A program made the position numbers and the translations under genes. A DNA stretch of 64,000 bases from JAMXLO01 sp963818775 (lineage in GTDB: Bacteria > Pseudomonadota > Alphaproteobacteria > Acetobacterales > Acetobacteraceae): positions 104,735 through 168,734 of the forward strand of contig CAWFUF010000022.1 of the NCBI GenBank assembly GCA_963818775.1, in the 5' to 3' direction. Positions 56,378 to 64,000 of the stretch are shown here, one piece after another (positions within the stretch are counted from its first letter, which is position 1; each line of letters begins with the position of its first letter). The notes beneath the pieces are model-generated. The model saw nothing but the letters and a program-made list of their open reading frames with translations. It was not told the origin of the DNA and made no database searches.

Positions 56378-57463
56378 GTGCGGGTCGTCTCATGGAACAT
56401 GGCATTCCGCGACCTCGAAGCAGCGAAACGGCAAGGGGATCTGCTGCGCAAACTCGCCCCGGACCTGATGCTGCTGCAAGAGCTCAATCCCGGTTCGTCG
56501 ACGGCCCTCAAGGAGGCCGCTGGCGCCGACTGGATGATCAGGGCGATCGATCTGCGTATCCCGGAACCGCACGACGCACCCGTTCGGCGGCACGGTGTCG
56601 CCATCGCCGGCAACGGGTCGCCTCCCGGCCGTTCGTGGCTGCTCGAAGGGATTCGGCAATCGGAGCGGATACTGATCATTGAGACACAAACGGATGGGAC
56701 GCCGTTTATCGCGGTGAGCTATCACGCTTCGCCAGGCGTAGCCTTCGGAATCGTCAAGCCGCAGCAGGCGGTCGCCTTCGCTTCGTGGTTGATTACGCAG
56801 AACGGGCCGTTGTTGTTGGGTGCCGACGCCAACACGCCGTTGATTGACGCGCTCGACTTTGCCAATACCCGGACGCACTGGCATACCGGCCACCGGCGCC
56901 TGCTCGGCGAGCCTGGAGATGATCGTCTGTTCGGCCCCGCCAAGGTGCACGATCTCGATGACGCGCTGCGCCGCTGGCTCGCCCTTCATCCCGATGAATT
57001 GGTCAGGCTTTACGCTAGCGACCCGTCCGGGCCCCTCGCCATCACCCACCGGACTGGGAAGCGGAAGAACTCGCCGGGAACGGGACGGCGCTTCAATTCC
57101 GTCTGGGTCAGCCGCCATTGGGTCGTGCGACACATCGAACACCTTTACGAGGAAGGCATAGCGGCGGGCAGCGACCATGCGCCGGTGATGGTGGACCTCG
57201 AACTGGCGGGTGGGCCAGGGAAGGAAGAGGAAAGGCGCTTGGGGCGGGCCCTATTCTCACGCCCGCTGATTGAGGATCGCTCGCTCCGCGATCCGTACGG
57301 TTGGTCGCGCAGTGTGCTGCTGACGACTTCGTCCTTCGCCCGATCGCAAGGTGCTTCGGTATCGAGGTCGGGCGGCTACGTATCTTTCAAAGGCAGCAGG
57401 CACGTTGCATTCGCCGTACGTCCGGCAACCCTTGCGCCAGGGTTCCCTCAGAGAGAACAATGA
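56378..57463 (+). CDS. Endonuclease/exonuclease/phosphatase (EEP) family protein
   Basis: The first ~285 residues carry the EEP fold: RVVSWNMAF, LLQELNP (metal-binding Glu), VSYHASPG, LLGADANTPL (Asp-x-Asn) and GSDHAPVMVDL (terminal Asp-His). Members hydrolyse phosphodiesters or phosphomonoesters of DNA, nucleotides or lipids. A GTG at 56378 with AAGCGAA before it gives the right N-terminus. The last ~75 residues (after PGKEEERRLG) have no homology and are probably extended coding past a lost stop. Confidence 0.82.
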   Translation: MRVVSWNMAFRDLEAAKRQGDLLRKLAPDLMLLQELNPGSSTALKEAAGADWMIRAIDLRIPEPHDAPVRRHGVAIAGNGSPPGRSWLLEGIRQSERILIIETQTDGTPFIAVSYHASPGVAFGIVKPQQAVAFASWLITQNGPLLLGADANTPLIDALDFANTRTHWHTGHRRLLGEPGDDRLFGPAKVHDLDDALRRWLALHPDELVRLYASDPSGPLAITHRTGKRKNSPGTGRRFNSVWVSRHWVVRHIEHLYEEGIAAGSDHAPVMVDLELAGGPGKEEERRLGRALFSRPLIEDRSLRDPYGWSRSVLLTTSSFARSQGASVSRSGGYVSFKGSRHVAFAVRPATLAPGFPQREQ

Positions 57464-57512
57464 GCGCCGAGGCAATGAAATCGCGGTCACGCCGCCAAGG
57501 GGAGAGAAAGCC

Positions 57513-58331
57513 ATGGACCTCGGATTGCAAGGCAAGCATGCGATCGTGACCGGCGGCAGTCGGGGCATCGGCAAAGCCATCGCGCGGGAACTGGCGCGCG
57601 AAGGCGTCGATGTGGCGGTCGTAGCGCGCAACAAGGAGGCTCTGGAGGCGACGGCACGCGAACTTGGAGCTGAGACGAACCGGCACATCCTTCCCCTCGC
57701 GGCTGATGTCACCAGCAAGGAGCAGGTGGACCGCATGGTCGCCGAGGCGGCGCAGCAACTGGGCGGCGTGCACATCCTGGTCAACAGCGGGTCCGCGCCA
57801 GGCGGTTCGGCCACCGCGACCGGCCCGATCGAAACTGTCGTCGACGAGGATCTGATAGAGGATTTCAACGTGAAGTATGTCGGCGCGCTGCGCTGCTCAC
57901 GCGCCGTCATTCCGTTCATGAAGACGGCGGGCTGGGGCCGCATCATCAACATCAGCGGCGGTAACGCACGCAATGCCGGCAATCTCAGTGGCGGAGCACG
58001 CAACGCCGGCCTGGTTCACATGACCAAGACGCTGGCGGTCCAGTTGGGTCGTCATGGGATCACGGTCAATTGTATCCATCCCGGCACGACCCGCACCGAG
58101 CGCACGCCGAGTTTGCTCGCGGCCCGCGCCACCCAACTGGGCGTATCCCCGGAAGAAGCGGAGCGGCAGGATTTTTCCCCCAACTCATCGCGCGGCAACG
58201 CCATCTGCCGCATGGTGGACGCCTCGGAGGTCGCATTCGTCTCGGTATTCCTGGCCTCGGACAAGGCCTGGGCGGTCTCCGGCGAACTGGTCTCGGCAAG
58301 CGGAGGGGCCGGGCGCTCGGTGTACTACTGA
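57513..58331 (+). CDS. SDR-fold protein lacking the usual Tyr-x3-Lys
   Basis: The 272-residue protein keeps the cofactor motif TGGSRGIGKAIARELA, DVTSKEQ and LVNSGSAPGG, and Ser in NISGGNA. Where the catalytic Tyr and Lys are expected it reads GGARNAGLVHMTKTLAVQ, so no YxxxK is present. The later VNCIHPGTTRTERT is normal. ATG 57513 follows GGGGAGAG. It may be a divergent reductase using other residues, or non-catalytic. It is followed 44 bases later by an amidohydrolase gene, probably in the same operon. Confidence 0.87.
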   Translation: MDLGLQGKHAIVTGGSRGIGKAIARELAREGVDVAVVARNKEALEATARELGAETNRHILPLAADVTSKEQVDRMVAEAAQQLGGVHILVNSGSAPGGSATATGPIETVVDEDLIEDFNVKYVGALRCSRAVIPFMKTAGWGRIINISGGNARNAGNLSGGARNAGLVHMTKTLAVQLGRHGITVNCIHPGTTRTERTPSLLAARATQLGVSPEEAERQDFSPNSSRGNAICRMVDASEVAFVSVFLASDKAWAVSGELVSASGGAGRSVYY

Positions 58332-58375
58332 GCCGCACTCACACCAGGTCCCAACGAACAAACAGGAGGATGGCC

Positions 58376-59203
58376 ATGCCAGTGATCGACGTTCAGGTGC
58401 ATCCCTTCGATCGGAACCACCCCGGCCGGCCGTGGGCCAGTCCCTCGCACGGACTGGACTCCGCCACGGGCGAGGAGATGGTCGCCGCCATGAACAGTGT
58501 CGGCGTCGACGGCGCGATCATGGTGTCGTCGTTCAGCGCCTATGAATACGATCCGAGCTACGCACTCGAGGTGTACAACACGTATCCAGACAAGTTTCGG
58601 GTCGTGACGCCGGTCGATGCGACCGATCCGGCGATCGACGATGTGGTGGCGAAATGGGCGGGGACGCCAGGCGCGCGCGGCATTCGCATCCGTATGCGCG
58701 ACGGCCTGCCGATGGACGCCGACCATCCCGGCCTGAACCGCGCTTTCGCCGCCGCCGCCAAACATGGTTTGCCTGTCAATTTGCTTTGCTGGGGCATCCT
58801 GGACAAAGGCCTGCCGCACATCCAGCGACACCCCGACACAGTCATCGTGATTGACCATCTCGGCCTGCTGCAACCCGCTCGTCCGCCGGTTCCGGCCGAC
58901 GCTTGGGCCGATCTGCCGAAACTGCTCGCGTTGACCCAATACGGAAACGTAAGGGTGAAGATCAGCGGTGCCTGCACGATGTCGCACCGTCCTTTCCCGT
59001 ACGACGACATCTGGGAGCCGGTGCTGCGGATCATCGATGCGTTCGGGCTGGATCGTTGCATGTGGGGCACCGACTGGACGCGGACGATCGGCATGCTGAC
59101 CTATGAGCAGGGTGTCGCGCCATTCCGCAACTCCACACGCCTGTCCGACAGCGACAAGGCGGCGCTGATGGGCGGAACGTTGCAGAAAATCTACAAGTGG
59201 TAG
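58376..59203 (+). CDS. Amidohydrolase-related metal-dependent hydrolase (TIM barrel)
   Basis: This 275-residue protein begins VIDVQVHPFDR, a variant of the DxHxH metal motif (DVQVH), and continues with VDGAIMVSSF, ARGIRIRMRD, VIVIDHLGLLQP, VRVKISGAC and the C-terminal MWGTDWTR carrying the metal Asp. Amidohydrolase-2 family members act as lactonases or decarboxylases (for example on 2-pyrone-4,6-dicarboxylate-like compounds). ATG 58376 has AGGAGG at ideal spacing. The SDR upstream may provide its substrate. Confidence 0.85.
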   Translation: MPVIDVQVHPFDRNHPGRPWASPSHGLDSATGEEMVAAMNSVGVDGAIMVSSFSAYEYDPSYALEVYNTYPDKFRVVTPVDATDPAIDDVVAKWAGTPGARGIRIRMRDGLPMDADHPGLNRAFAAAAKHGLPVNLLCWGILDKGLPHIQRHPDTVIVIDHLGLLQPARPPVPADAWADLPKLLALTQYGNVRVKISGACTMSHRPFPYDDIWEPVLRIIDAFGLDRCMWGTDWTRTIGMLTYEQGVAPFRNSTRLSDSDKAALMGGTLQKIYKW

Positions 59204-59235
59204 CGCGACAGCGACGATGCGAAACTTACATCGGC

Positions 59236-59799
59236 TTATGGGCCAAGATCAGCTAGAAGGTCCGCCGCCATCGCCTTCACATCGTAGCCCGACCCGCAAT
59301 TGAAACGCTGCGCGGTAAGTTCCTGGCCCGGCTTGCTGACGGTGAAGGTTGGCCCGTCCTCCGCAATGGCGAATTCAACCTGAAACCCGCTTCGGCTGTC
59401 GGCGACAAGGATCGGTGGATTTCCATCGCGCAACCCCAGCAGGAACGCTTTGGCTTCGTCCGTCGCCAGGTCGAGATGCGGCATCACCCGAGGGGAATCA
59501 TCCTCCGTCGGCTCGCCGGTGATCGAGATGGTCATGCTCGACCGGTTGATGGCTGGTACCTCGGGAATGCATCGGAACGTGAGGGTGCGATCGCCATCGC
59601 CGCCAATTTTGACCGGTCCCGGCCGCCGCGCTGGCGACAGGGAGGGCATGGGCGCGTGCGGGAGGTGAGATAACGGCAAGAACTCAGCAGAACGGCGCGC
59701 AAATCGGGATGCTGGCACGACCAGTGGGCCTGGTTCGCCGGTTGGAAAATCGGGTATCGGTGCGTCGATCGGAGCACCGGGTATGGGCTTGAGGGTCAT
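59236..59799 (-). CDS. Hypothetical protein
   Basis: A 187-residue product starting MTLKPIPGAPIDAPIPDFP. A Pro-rich N-terminus is followed by TLTFRCIPEVPAINRSSMTISITGEP, then a compact segment (AFLLGLRDGNPPILVAD and GPTFTVSKPGQELTAQRF) and an acidic-hydrophobic end. I do not recognise a family. The reading frame has normal GC-rich codon use and a GAGG upstream of ATG 59799, so it is likely real. It converges with the amidohydrolase gene. A longer frame to 59880 is possible. Confidence 0.55.
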   Translation of the reverse strand: MTLKPIPGAPIDAPIPDFPTGEPGPLVVPASRFARRSAEFLPLSHLPHAPMPSLSPARRPGPVKIGGDGDRTLTFRCIPEVPAINRSSMTISITGEPTEDDSPRVMPHLDLATDEAKAFLLGLRDGNPPILVADSRSGFQVEFAIAEDGPTFTVSKPGQELTAQRFNCGSGYDVKAMAADLLADLGP

Positions 59800-60127
59800 G
59801 GCAATGCCTCGTGGCAATAGATCGGAGGGGGTATTCCAGACGGTGACGCTGACGGCGCGACGCCAGCCACAACTTGCCAACCAATAGCCGCCACGGTACT
59901 GCAGCGCGGTCGCAACAGGAAGCCTGGATGGCGCGCTGGCACGGTCCGCGGCTTGGGCGCGCGGGCCAGTGTCGGTTCAGCCAGTATTTGCGTTCATCTC
60001 TTCTGATCTGCGTGCATTTGCGTTTCCCTCTTTTACTGCGGGCAGCCGGTGTGGCGAACATGGCATGGGTTCCACGGAAAGCCCGTGTGTAGAAAAATGG
60101 GGGAATTGCGGGTAGAACCATCATCGA
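59800..60127. other. 328-base spacer with a dispersed repeat
   Basis: No gene was seen. Around 59986-60030 lies TTTGCGTTCATCTCTTCTGA followed by TCTGCGTGCATTTGCG, which resembles a common intergenic repeat that encodes ICVHLRF-like peptides in translated form. The rest is unremarkable. Confidence 0.4.
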
Positions 60128-61081
60128 ATGGCCCAGGAGACGGTTGTGGCGTTGCTCATCGTTGATCTCGACAAGCATATCGGCAACGCCAAGGCATGGC
60201 GCGACACGTTCGAGGCACAGCTTCCCGATCTGGAAATCCGCATTTGGCCTGATGCGGGAAAGTTGGCGGACATCGAATATCTCGCCTTCATGCATCCCAA
60301 TTTCAATTCTCTTCCCAGTTTTCCGAATTTGAAAGCCATGTTCAGTCGCTCTGCCGGGGTCGAGTCCTTCGTTGATCATCCAAAGCTGCCGAAGGCGCCG
60401 CTGTGCAAGGTCGAGCCGCCAGGCGGCGATCCGATGATGACGGAATACGTCGTCATGCATGTCCTTCGTTTTCATCGTGACATGCCCGGGTATCAGGCGG
60501 CTCAGGCCAATCGGGAGTGGCGCCGCACGACGATTGTGCGACCCGAGCAAAGGCGTGTCGGATTCCTCGGCTTCGGCATGATGGCGAAGGCGCCGGCGCT
60601 CGTGTTGAAGTCGCTCGGTTTCAAGGTCTCGGCCTGGGTTCGACATCCACGGGACGAAGGTGGCATTCCGATCTACCACGGCCCCGACCAACTTGAGCCA
60701 TTTCTTCAGCAGACCGACATCGCCGTCTGCCTTCTGCCGCTGACGAGGGAAACAGAGGGCATCTTCTGCGCGCGCACCTTTGCCATGATGCCACGAGGGG
60801 CGATGCTGGTGAATGTCGGGCGCGGCAAGCATGTGGTGGATGAGGACCTGATCAACGCGCTCAATTCGGGGCAGCTGTCATACGCTGCGTTGGACGCGCT
60901 GTGGCCTGAGCCGCTACCGCCAACGAGCCCGCTTTGGCTACACCCCAAGGTTACCGTGATGCCGCACGTGGCACGGCGGCCGACCGTCGCTCAACTCGTC
61001 ACCGAGATCGCGGCGAATATCCGAAGCGTCGAGGCCGGCGGTCGACTTTTGCAGGAGATCGACATCACTGCGGGATATTAG
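60128..61081 (+). CDS. GhrA-like glyoxylate/hydroxypyruvate reductase
   Basis: The 317-residue D-2-hydroxyacid dehydrogenase has VGFLGFGMMAKAPALVLKSLGF as the dinucleotide motif, Arg in NVGRGKHVVDEDL, and MPHVARR at the C-terminus, which gives the catalytic His; the Glu is in WPEPLPP. FSRSAGVESFVDHPKLP near residue 75 is typical of the GhrA group, which reduces glyoxylate and hydroxypyruvate with NADPH. It starts at ATG 60128. The upstream spacer lacks a clear ribosome site. Confidence 0.9.
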   Translation: MAQETVVALLIVDLDKHIGNAKAWRDTFEAQLPDLEIRIWPDAGKLADIEYLAFMHPNFNSLPSFPNLKAMFSRSAGVESFVDHPKLPKAPLCKVEPPGGDPMMTEYVVMHVLRFHRDMPGYQAAQANREWRRTTIVRPEQRRVGFLGFGMMAKAPALVLKSLGFKVSAWVRHPRDEGGIPIYHGPDQLEPFLQQTDIAVCLLPLTRETEGIFCARTFAMMPRGAMLVNVGRGKHVVDEDLINALNSGQLSYAALDALWPEPLPPTSPLWLHPKVTVMPHVARRPTVAQLVTEIAANIRSVEAGGRLLQEIDITAGY

Positions 61082-61130
61082 TTTGGGGCCGCAACGCCGG
61101 ATGTCCGGATTGCCGGCTTCAACGAAATCC

Positions 61131-61730
61131 TTATTCCTTGAGCGATCTCGGACCGCTGACGAACGGACTGCCCCGAAGATAAAATCGCAGGAGGCGGTTC
61201 GCATCCCGCGAAATACCGATCCTGATGCTCTGCCCGATTTCGCCGGGTTCGTGGTCACCGCGTCCGAGCCATAGAGGGCCTTGCCGGCAAAGATCGAGCC
61301 CATCGAGCCGACGATCAACCCGCAACGCCGCGGCGAGCCTTCCTGGTCCTCGCGCCAGGTCGCGCAAGCGCTCGATGCCGCGATTTCGCCGCATGATCGG
61401 AATGCCTTCGAGCGGCTCGAGCGCCCTGATCAGGACACCGGCTCCGATCCCGGGCATCTCGCTCGAGACATTCAGCATGTATGAGACGCCGTAGGCGAGA
61501 TAAACGTAGGCGTGCCCTCGCTCGAAAAACAGCGAACGATTACGCCGGGTCATCCCGCGATAGGCGTGCCCTGCGGCGTCGCCAACGACATACGCCTCGG
61601 TCTCAACAATACGGCCGCTTGCAAGGCCTTCAGGCAATTCCCGCACCAATACCGTGCCGATGAGATAGCGGGCGAGAGCGATCGTATCGATCGGCAACTC
61701 AGAGCGTACGAGCGAGTGACAGTCCGCCAT
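61131..61730 (-). CDS. 3-methyladenine DNA glycosylase (AAG/MPG family)
   Basis: The 199-residue protein has ARYLIGTVLVRELPEGL, ETEAYVVGDAAGHAYRGMTRRN with the catalytic Glu and nearby metal or DNA-contact residues, GHAYVYLAYGVSYMLN, IRALEPLEG and ARGPGRLAAAL. This is the complete AAG fold, which excises alkylated purines during base-excision repair. It converges with the reductase gene. Length is typical of bacterial members. Confidence 0.9.
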   Translation of the reverse strand: MADCHSLVRSELPIDTIALARYLIGTVLVRELPEGLASGRIVETEAYVVGDAAGHAYRGMTRRNRSLFFERGHAYVYLAYGVSYMLNVSSEMPGIGAGVLIRALEPLEGIPIMRRNRGIERLRDLARGPGRLAAALRVDRRLDGLDLCRQGPLWLGRGDHEPGEIGQSIRIGISRDANRLLRFYLRGSPFVSGPRSLKE

Positions 61731-61748
61731 CCTTACGGCGGCCAGGTT

Positions 61749-62129
61749 TCAGGGCATCAGTTCGACCCATTGCGCGCGCGAAGGCCCGGGCTCGAACGGA
61801 TCGCCGAAATACTGGGCCTCGCGGGCCACCTTCCCATCGAGGAACTCCATGATGCTCACGGTGTACGAGGGCTGCCCATCATAGATAATGACATATTCAG
61901 TGACCCAGAGGTCGCCTGCGCCGATTATCCGCCGTACTGTGAAGCGTTTCCGGTTCGGCTGCGCGGTGCGAGATAACTGTATCTTTTGCCGCCCGCGGAT
62001 GCGCTCGCCCGATTGCGGATATTCGAGCACCGCGTCCTCTCGGTAAATCTGGTGCTCCGCCTCGAAGTCGTTCGCATCGGAGGCGGCCCAGTGGTGATCC
62101 AGAGCCGCTCGAATATCCCGGTCTTCCAT
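61749..62129 (-). CDS. SnoaL/NTF2-like protein
   Basis: The 126-residue protein fits the NTF2-like cone fold: a helical start (IRAALDHHWAASDANDFEAE), YREDAVLEYPQSGERIRGR, RRIIGAGDLWVTEYVIIYDG and SIMEFLDGKVAREAQYFGDPFEPG. Members include isomerases, cyclases and small-ligand binding proteins, so no reaction is assigned. ATG 62129 follows GGGGAGAT. It lies 18 bases upstream of the glycosylase gene on the same strand and is probably co-transcribed with it. Confidence 0.82.
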   Translation of the reverse strand: MEDRDIRAALDHHWAASDANDFEAEHQIYREDAVLEYPQSGERIRGRQKIQLSRTAQPNRKRFTVRRIIGAGDLWVTEYVIIYDGQPSYTVSIMEFLDGKVAREAQYFGDPFEPGPSRAQWVELMP

Positions 62130-62286
62130 GTTACATCTCCCCGACGATCGCCATCGATATTAAGCCATCGTAGCATGCGCTGGCCTGGTGCTTGTAGCGG
62201 GGCTGGCCCTTGCTTCGGGCCGTGGTTTCAGTTTGAAAGAGAACAGTCCGAACGTGGGATCAACGAACAACGCCAGAGGTGGGACC

Positions 62287-63054
62287 ATGCGACCGAACAA
62301 GATCAAGCAGATGTGGCGTGCCGGGCAATGCGCGACGCTGGGATGGCTCTCCGTGTCCCACGGGTTCACGGCCGAGGTCATGGCGCGTCAGGGCTTCGAT
62401 GCCCTGTGCATCGACCTGCAGCACGGAACCGCTGAAATGCAAGACGTCGGCCCCTTGCTGCAGGCGATCTCGCAGACCGACACGGTCCCGGTCGTTCGGG
62501 TTGCATGGAACGAGCCGGCGACCATCATGAAGGCCCTTGACCTCGGCGCCTATGGCATCATTGTACCGCTGGTCAATACCGCCGAGGAAGCCGCGATGGC
62601 GGTGGCTGCGTGCCGTTATCCGCCTGTCGGAATGCGCTCGTCGGGGCCGGTTCGCGCCGTGCACTACGGCGGCGCCGACTACGTGACGCACGCCAACGAC
62701 GAGATCGTCATCATGGCCATGATCGAGACGAAGGAAGGCCTAGCCAACCTCGATGCCATCTGCGCCACGCCCGGCCTCGACGCTGTCTACATCGGGCCAG
62801 CCGACCTGTCTTTCGCATTAGGCCTGGCGCCGCGCGGCGATAACCCTGATCCGCTCCATCTCGCCACCTGCGACAAGATCCGGGAGGCAGCGCATAAGCA
62901 CGGCATCAAGTGCGTCATGCACTGTGCCGGTGCGGCGTTCGCGGCAGGTGCGGTGAAGCGCGGCTTCGACATGGTGATGCTGACGTCCGATCTGTCGTGC
63001 ATGGTCGCTGGCGCGCGAATGCAGCTCGACGAGCTCAAGTCCAAGACGGCCTGA
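62287..63054 (+). CDS. HpcH/HpaI-family aldolase, third copy
   Basis: This 255-residue protein has the HpcH/HpaI pattern: LGWLSVSHGFTAEVMARQGF, IDLQHGTAEM (catalytic His), VVRVAWNEPATIMKALDLG, IIVPLVNTAEEA, MIETKEGLANLD (metal Glu) and IGPADLSFALG (metal Asp). It cleaves a 2-keto-4-hydroxy acid. It differs more from the tandem pair at 0.8-2.5 kb than those differ from each other, so it is a separate paralogue. ATG 62287 follows AGAGGTGGG. It is divergent from the SnoaL-like gene. Confidence 0.88.
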   Translation: MRPNKIKQMWRAGQCATLGWLSVSHGFTAEVMARQGFDALCIDLQHGTAEMQDVGPLLQAISQTDTVPVVRVAWNEPATIMKALDLGAYGIIVPLVNTAEEAAMAVAACRYPPVGMRSSGPVRAVHYGGADYVTHANDEIVIMAMIETKEGLANLDAICATPGLDAVYIGPADLSFALGLAPRGDNPDPLHLATCDKIREAAHKHGIKCVMHCAGAAFAAGAVKRGFDMVMLTSDLSCMVAGARMQLDELKSKTA

Positions 63055-63229
63055 CGATGGCGCCATCGTAGCCGGCGATCTCGACACGCGCTCTCACGGA
63101 GCGCTATCGAGACCGCGGAGAAGGGTGAACAAGTGGCTGGCGTCCAACGCCGCGAAGTATAAGTGGCAAGCGGTGGCCGCGCATTGAGCTCTCAACTTGC
63201 AACGAACAGCCAAGAATTAGGATCTCGCG

Positions 63230-63580
63230 ATGGCGTAGGAGCTAGCCTTCAGGGACGAGGCGGCGGCGGAGTACGACCGCGCCTTCGCACACGTCACCGC
63301 GCATTTCATGCCCTTCGTGTTGCGGGCCGCCCACGTCGCACCGGGTATGCACGTCCTCGACATCGCGACGGGCGCTGGGCTTTCGGCCGATGCGGCCCTC
63401 GCCGCTGTCGGCCCCGCAGGCCATATCATCGCCGCTGATGTTTCGCCGGCTATGGCCAAGAAGGCGCGTGAGCGTCTTGGCAAAGCGCCGAATACTTCAG
63501 TCTCTGTCGAGGACGGGCAGGCGCTTTCGTTCGCGGATTGCAGTTTCGACGCAGTACTGTGCAATCTCGGGCTGAATCGC
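63230..63580 (+). pseudogene. UbiE/COQ5-type methyltransferase, broken
   Basis: The frame reads FRDEAAAEYDRAFAHVTAHF, MHVLDIATGAGLSADAALAA (SAM motif I), IIAADVSPAMAKKARER and ALSFADCSFDAVLCNLGL, then stops matching at about 63577 where IS110 sequence begins. The ATG at 63230 is followed by TAG at the third codon (ATG GCG TAG), so even the start is broken unless another start is used (ATG 63308). It is inactive. Confidence 0.8.
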
Positions 63581-64000
63581 CCGATTGATAGCGTCGGGGT
63601 GTCAGCCCCAGGTAAGCACCTACGGAAGATGATCGCTTGAACCTGTCGGGATCTTCGATCGTCGATACGAAGGCGAGTGCGACCACGGTGCCAACCCGCG
63701 GGTACTGTCATTAGGCGCCGGGCAGTCTCATCCGCTCGCGCTCGCCGTCGAACAATGCGCTCATATCCGGCGAGCTGCTCGCGCGTTGCGATCAGCACCG
63801 CGAGCAGCGGCTCGATGATCGCAACAACCGTCGTGGGCTGGTCGGCGATCGCGGTGCGCACAAGGTCTTCAAACCGTCCACCCTTCGCCCGCCTGACCAC
63901 CAGGCCGAACACCTTCAAGAGACCTCGGATCGCGTTCGCCAGCGTCACGCTCTGAGCAACCAGATGTGCACGGGCGCTGAGCATCGCCCGCAGCGTGTGT
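63577..64000 (-). mobile_element. IS110-family element (transposase fragment, extends past window)
   Basis: On the minus strand the frame reads ARAHLVAQSVTLANAIRGLL, FGLVVRRAKGGRFEDLV, EPLLAVLIATREQLAGYE, RRLMTVP, then after a single extra base (near 63695) VALAFVSTIEDPDRFKRSSS and VGAYLGLTPRRYQSGD. These are IS110/IS1111 transposase blocks from the middle and the start of the C-terminal domain. The N-terminal part lies beyond the right edge of the window, and the last ~100 residues are missing at the methyltransferase junction. Confidence 0.82.

Noticed and set aside
58070..58375. Upstream extension of the amidohydrolase frame
   Set aside because: It overlaps the SDR coding region, and a good ribosome site fixes the start at 58376.
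59684..60832. 382-codon minus-strand frame spanning the GhrA-like gene start
   Set aside because: Overlaps a strongly supported reductase in the other strand and contains the dispersed repeat; not a gene.

Overview
The window is bacterial chromosomal DNA, GC-rich almost throughout. The 16S rRNA sequence, the rrn order 16S-tRNA-Ile-tRNA-Ala-23S-5S-tRNA-fMet, a Ros/MucR regulator and an LpxD-type lipid A enzyme all point to an alphaproteobacterium. By eye the 16S is most like Acetobacteraceae/Rhodospirillales, but this was not tested by search.

Layout. 1-21.5 kb is a dense metabolic region. It holds the end of an ATP-dependent DNA ligase, a tandem pair of HpcH/HpaI-type aldolases, a secreted-type GDSL hydrolase, a truncated hyuA that runs head-on into a frameshifted enolase-superfamily gene, a two-gene encapsulin/encapsulated-ferritin operon, hyuA-hyuB, a FitAB/VapBC-like toxin-antitoxin pair, a DAO-type oxidoreductase, a D-2-hydroxyacid dehydrogenase, MmgE/PrpD and HMG-CoA-lyase-like genes, an isocitrate-lyase-superfamily gene, an NHL beta-propeller, a 3-hydroxybutyrate-dehydrogenase-like SDR, gmhA and a sugar epimerase. 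22-27.3 kb is a complete rRNA operon. 27.3-33.9 kb is a less GC-rich surface-polysaccharide islet: an IS3 remnant, two large glycosyltransferases and an FkbM methyltransferase.

33.5-48.9 kb is a mobile-element graveyard. It contains IS630, IS21, IS1380, IS66, a broken group II intron and a MITE-like palindrome. Cargo or surviving genes between them are a plasma-membrane H+-ATPase, a frameshifted polyphosphate kinase 2, a DUF4331 fragment, an MFS transporter, an SDR and a GxxExxY protein. 49-63 kb returns to ordinary genes: KAS, ACP and LpxD; a class III cyclase fused to an Xre/MbcA-like domain; MucR; a solute-binding protein; a CinA/nucleotidyltransferase fusion; an EEP-family protein; an SDR plus amidohydrolase pair; a GhrA-like reductase; a 3-methyladenine glycosylase; and a third HpcH-type aldolase. 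The window ends in an IS110 element that truncates a methyltransferase.

How the genes work together. The repeated aldolases, 2-hydroxyacid dehydrogenases, SDRs, hyu genes, MmgE/PrpD and lyases look like scavenging catabolism of carboxylic acids and cyclic amides; substrates cannot be read from sequence. The encapsulin pair is an iron-mineralising nanocompartment. The two observations I would follow first are the cyclase-antitoxin-domain fusion near 52 kb and the nested, split group II intron/IS structure between 40.9 and 48.9 kb. At least eight single-base indels interrupt otherwise well-conserved genes, so either decay or base-level assembly error must be considered.
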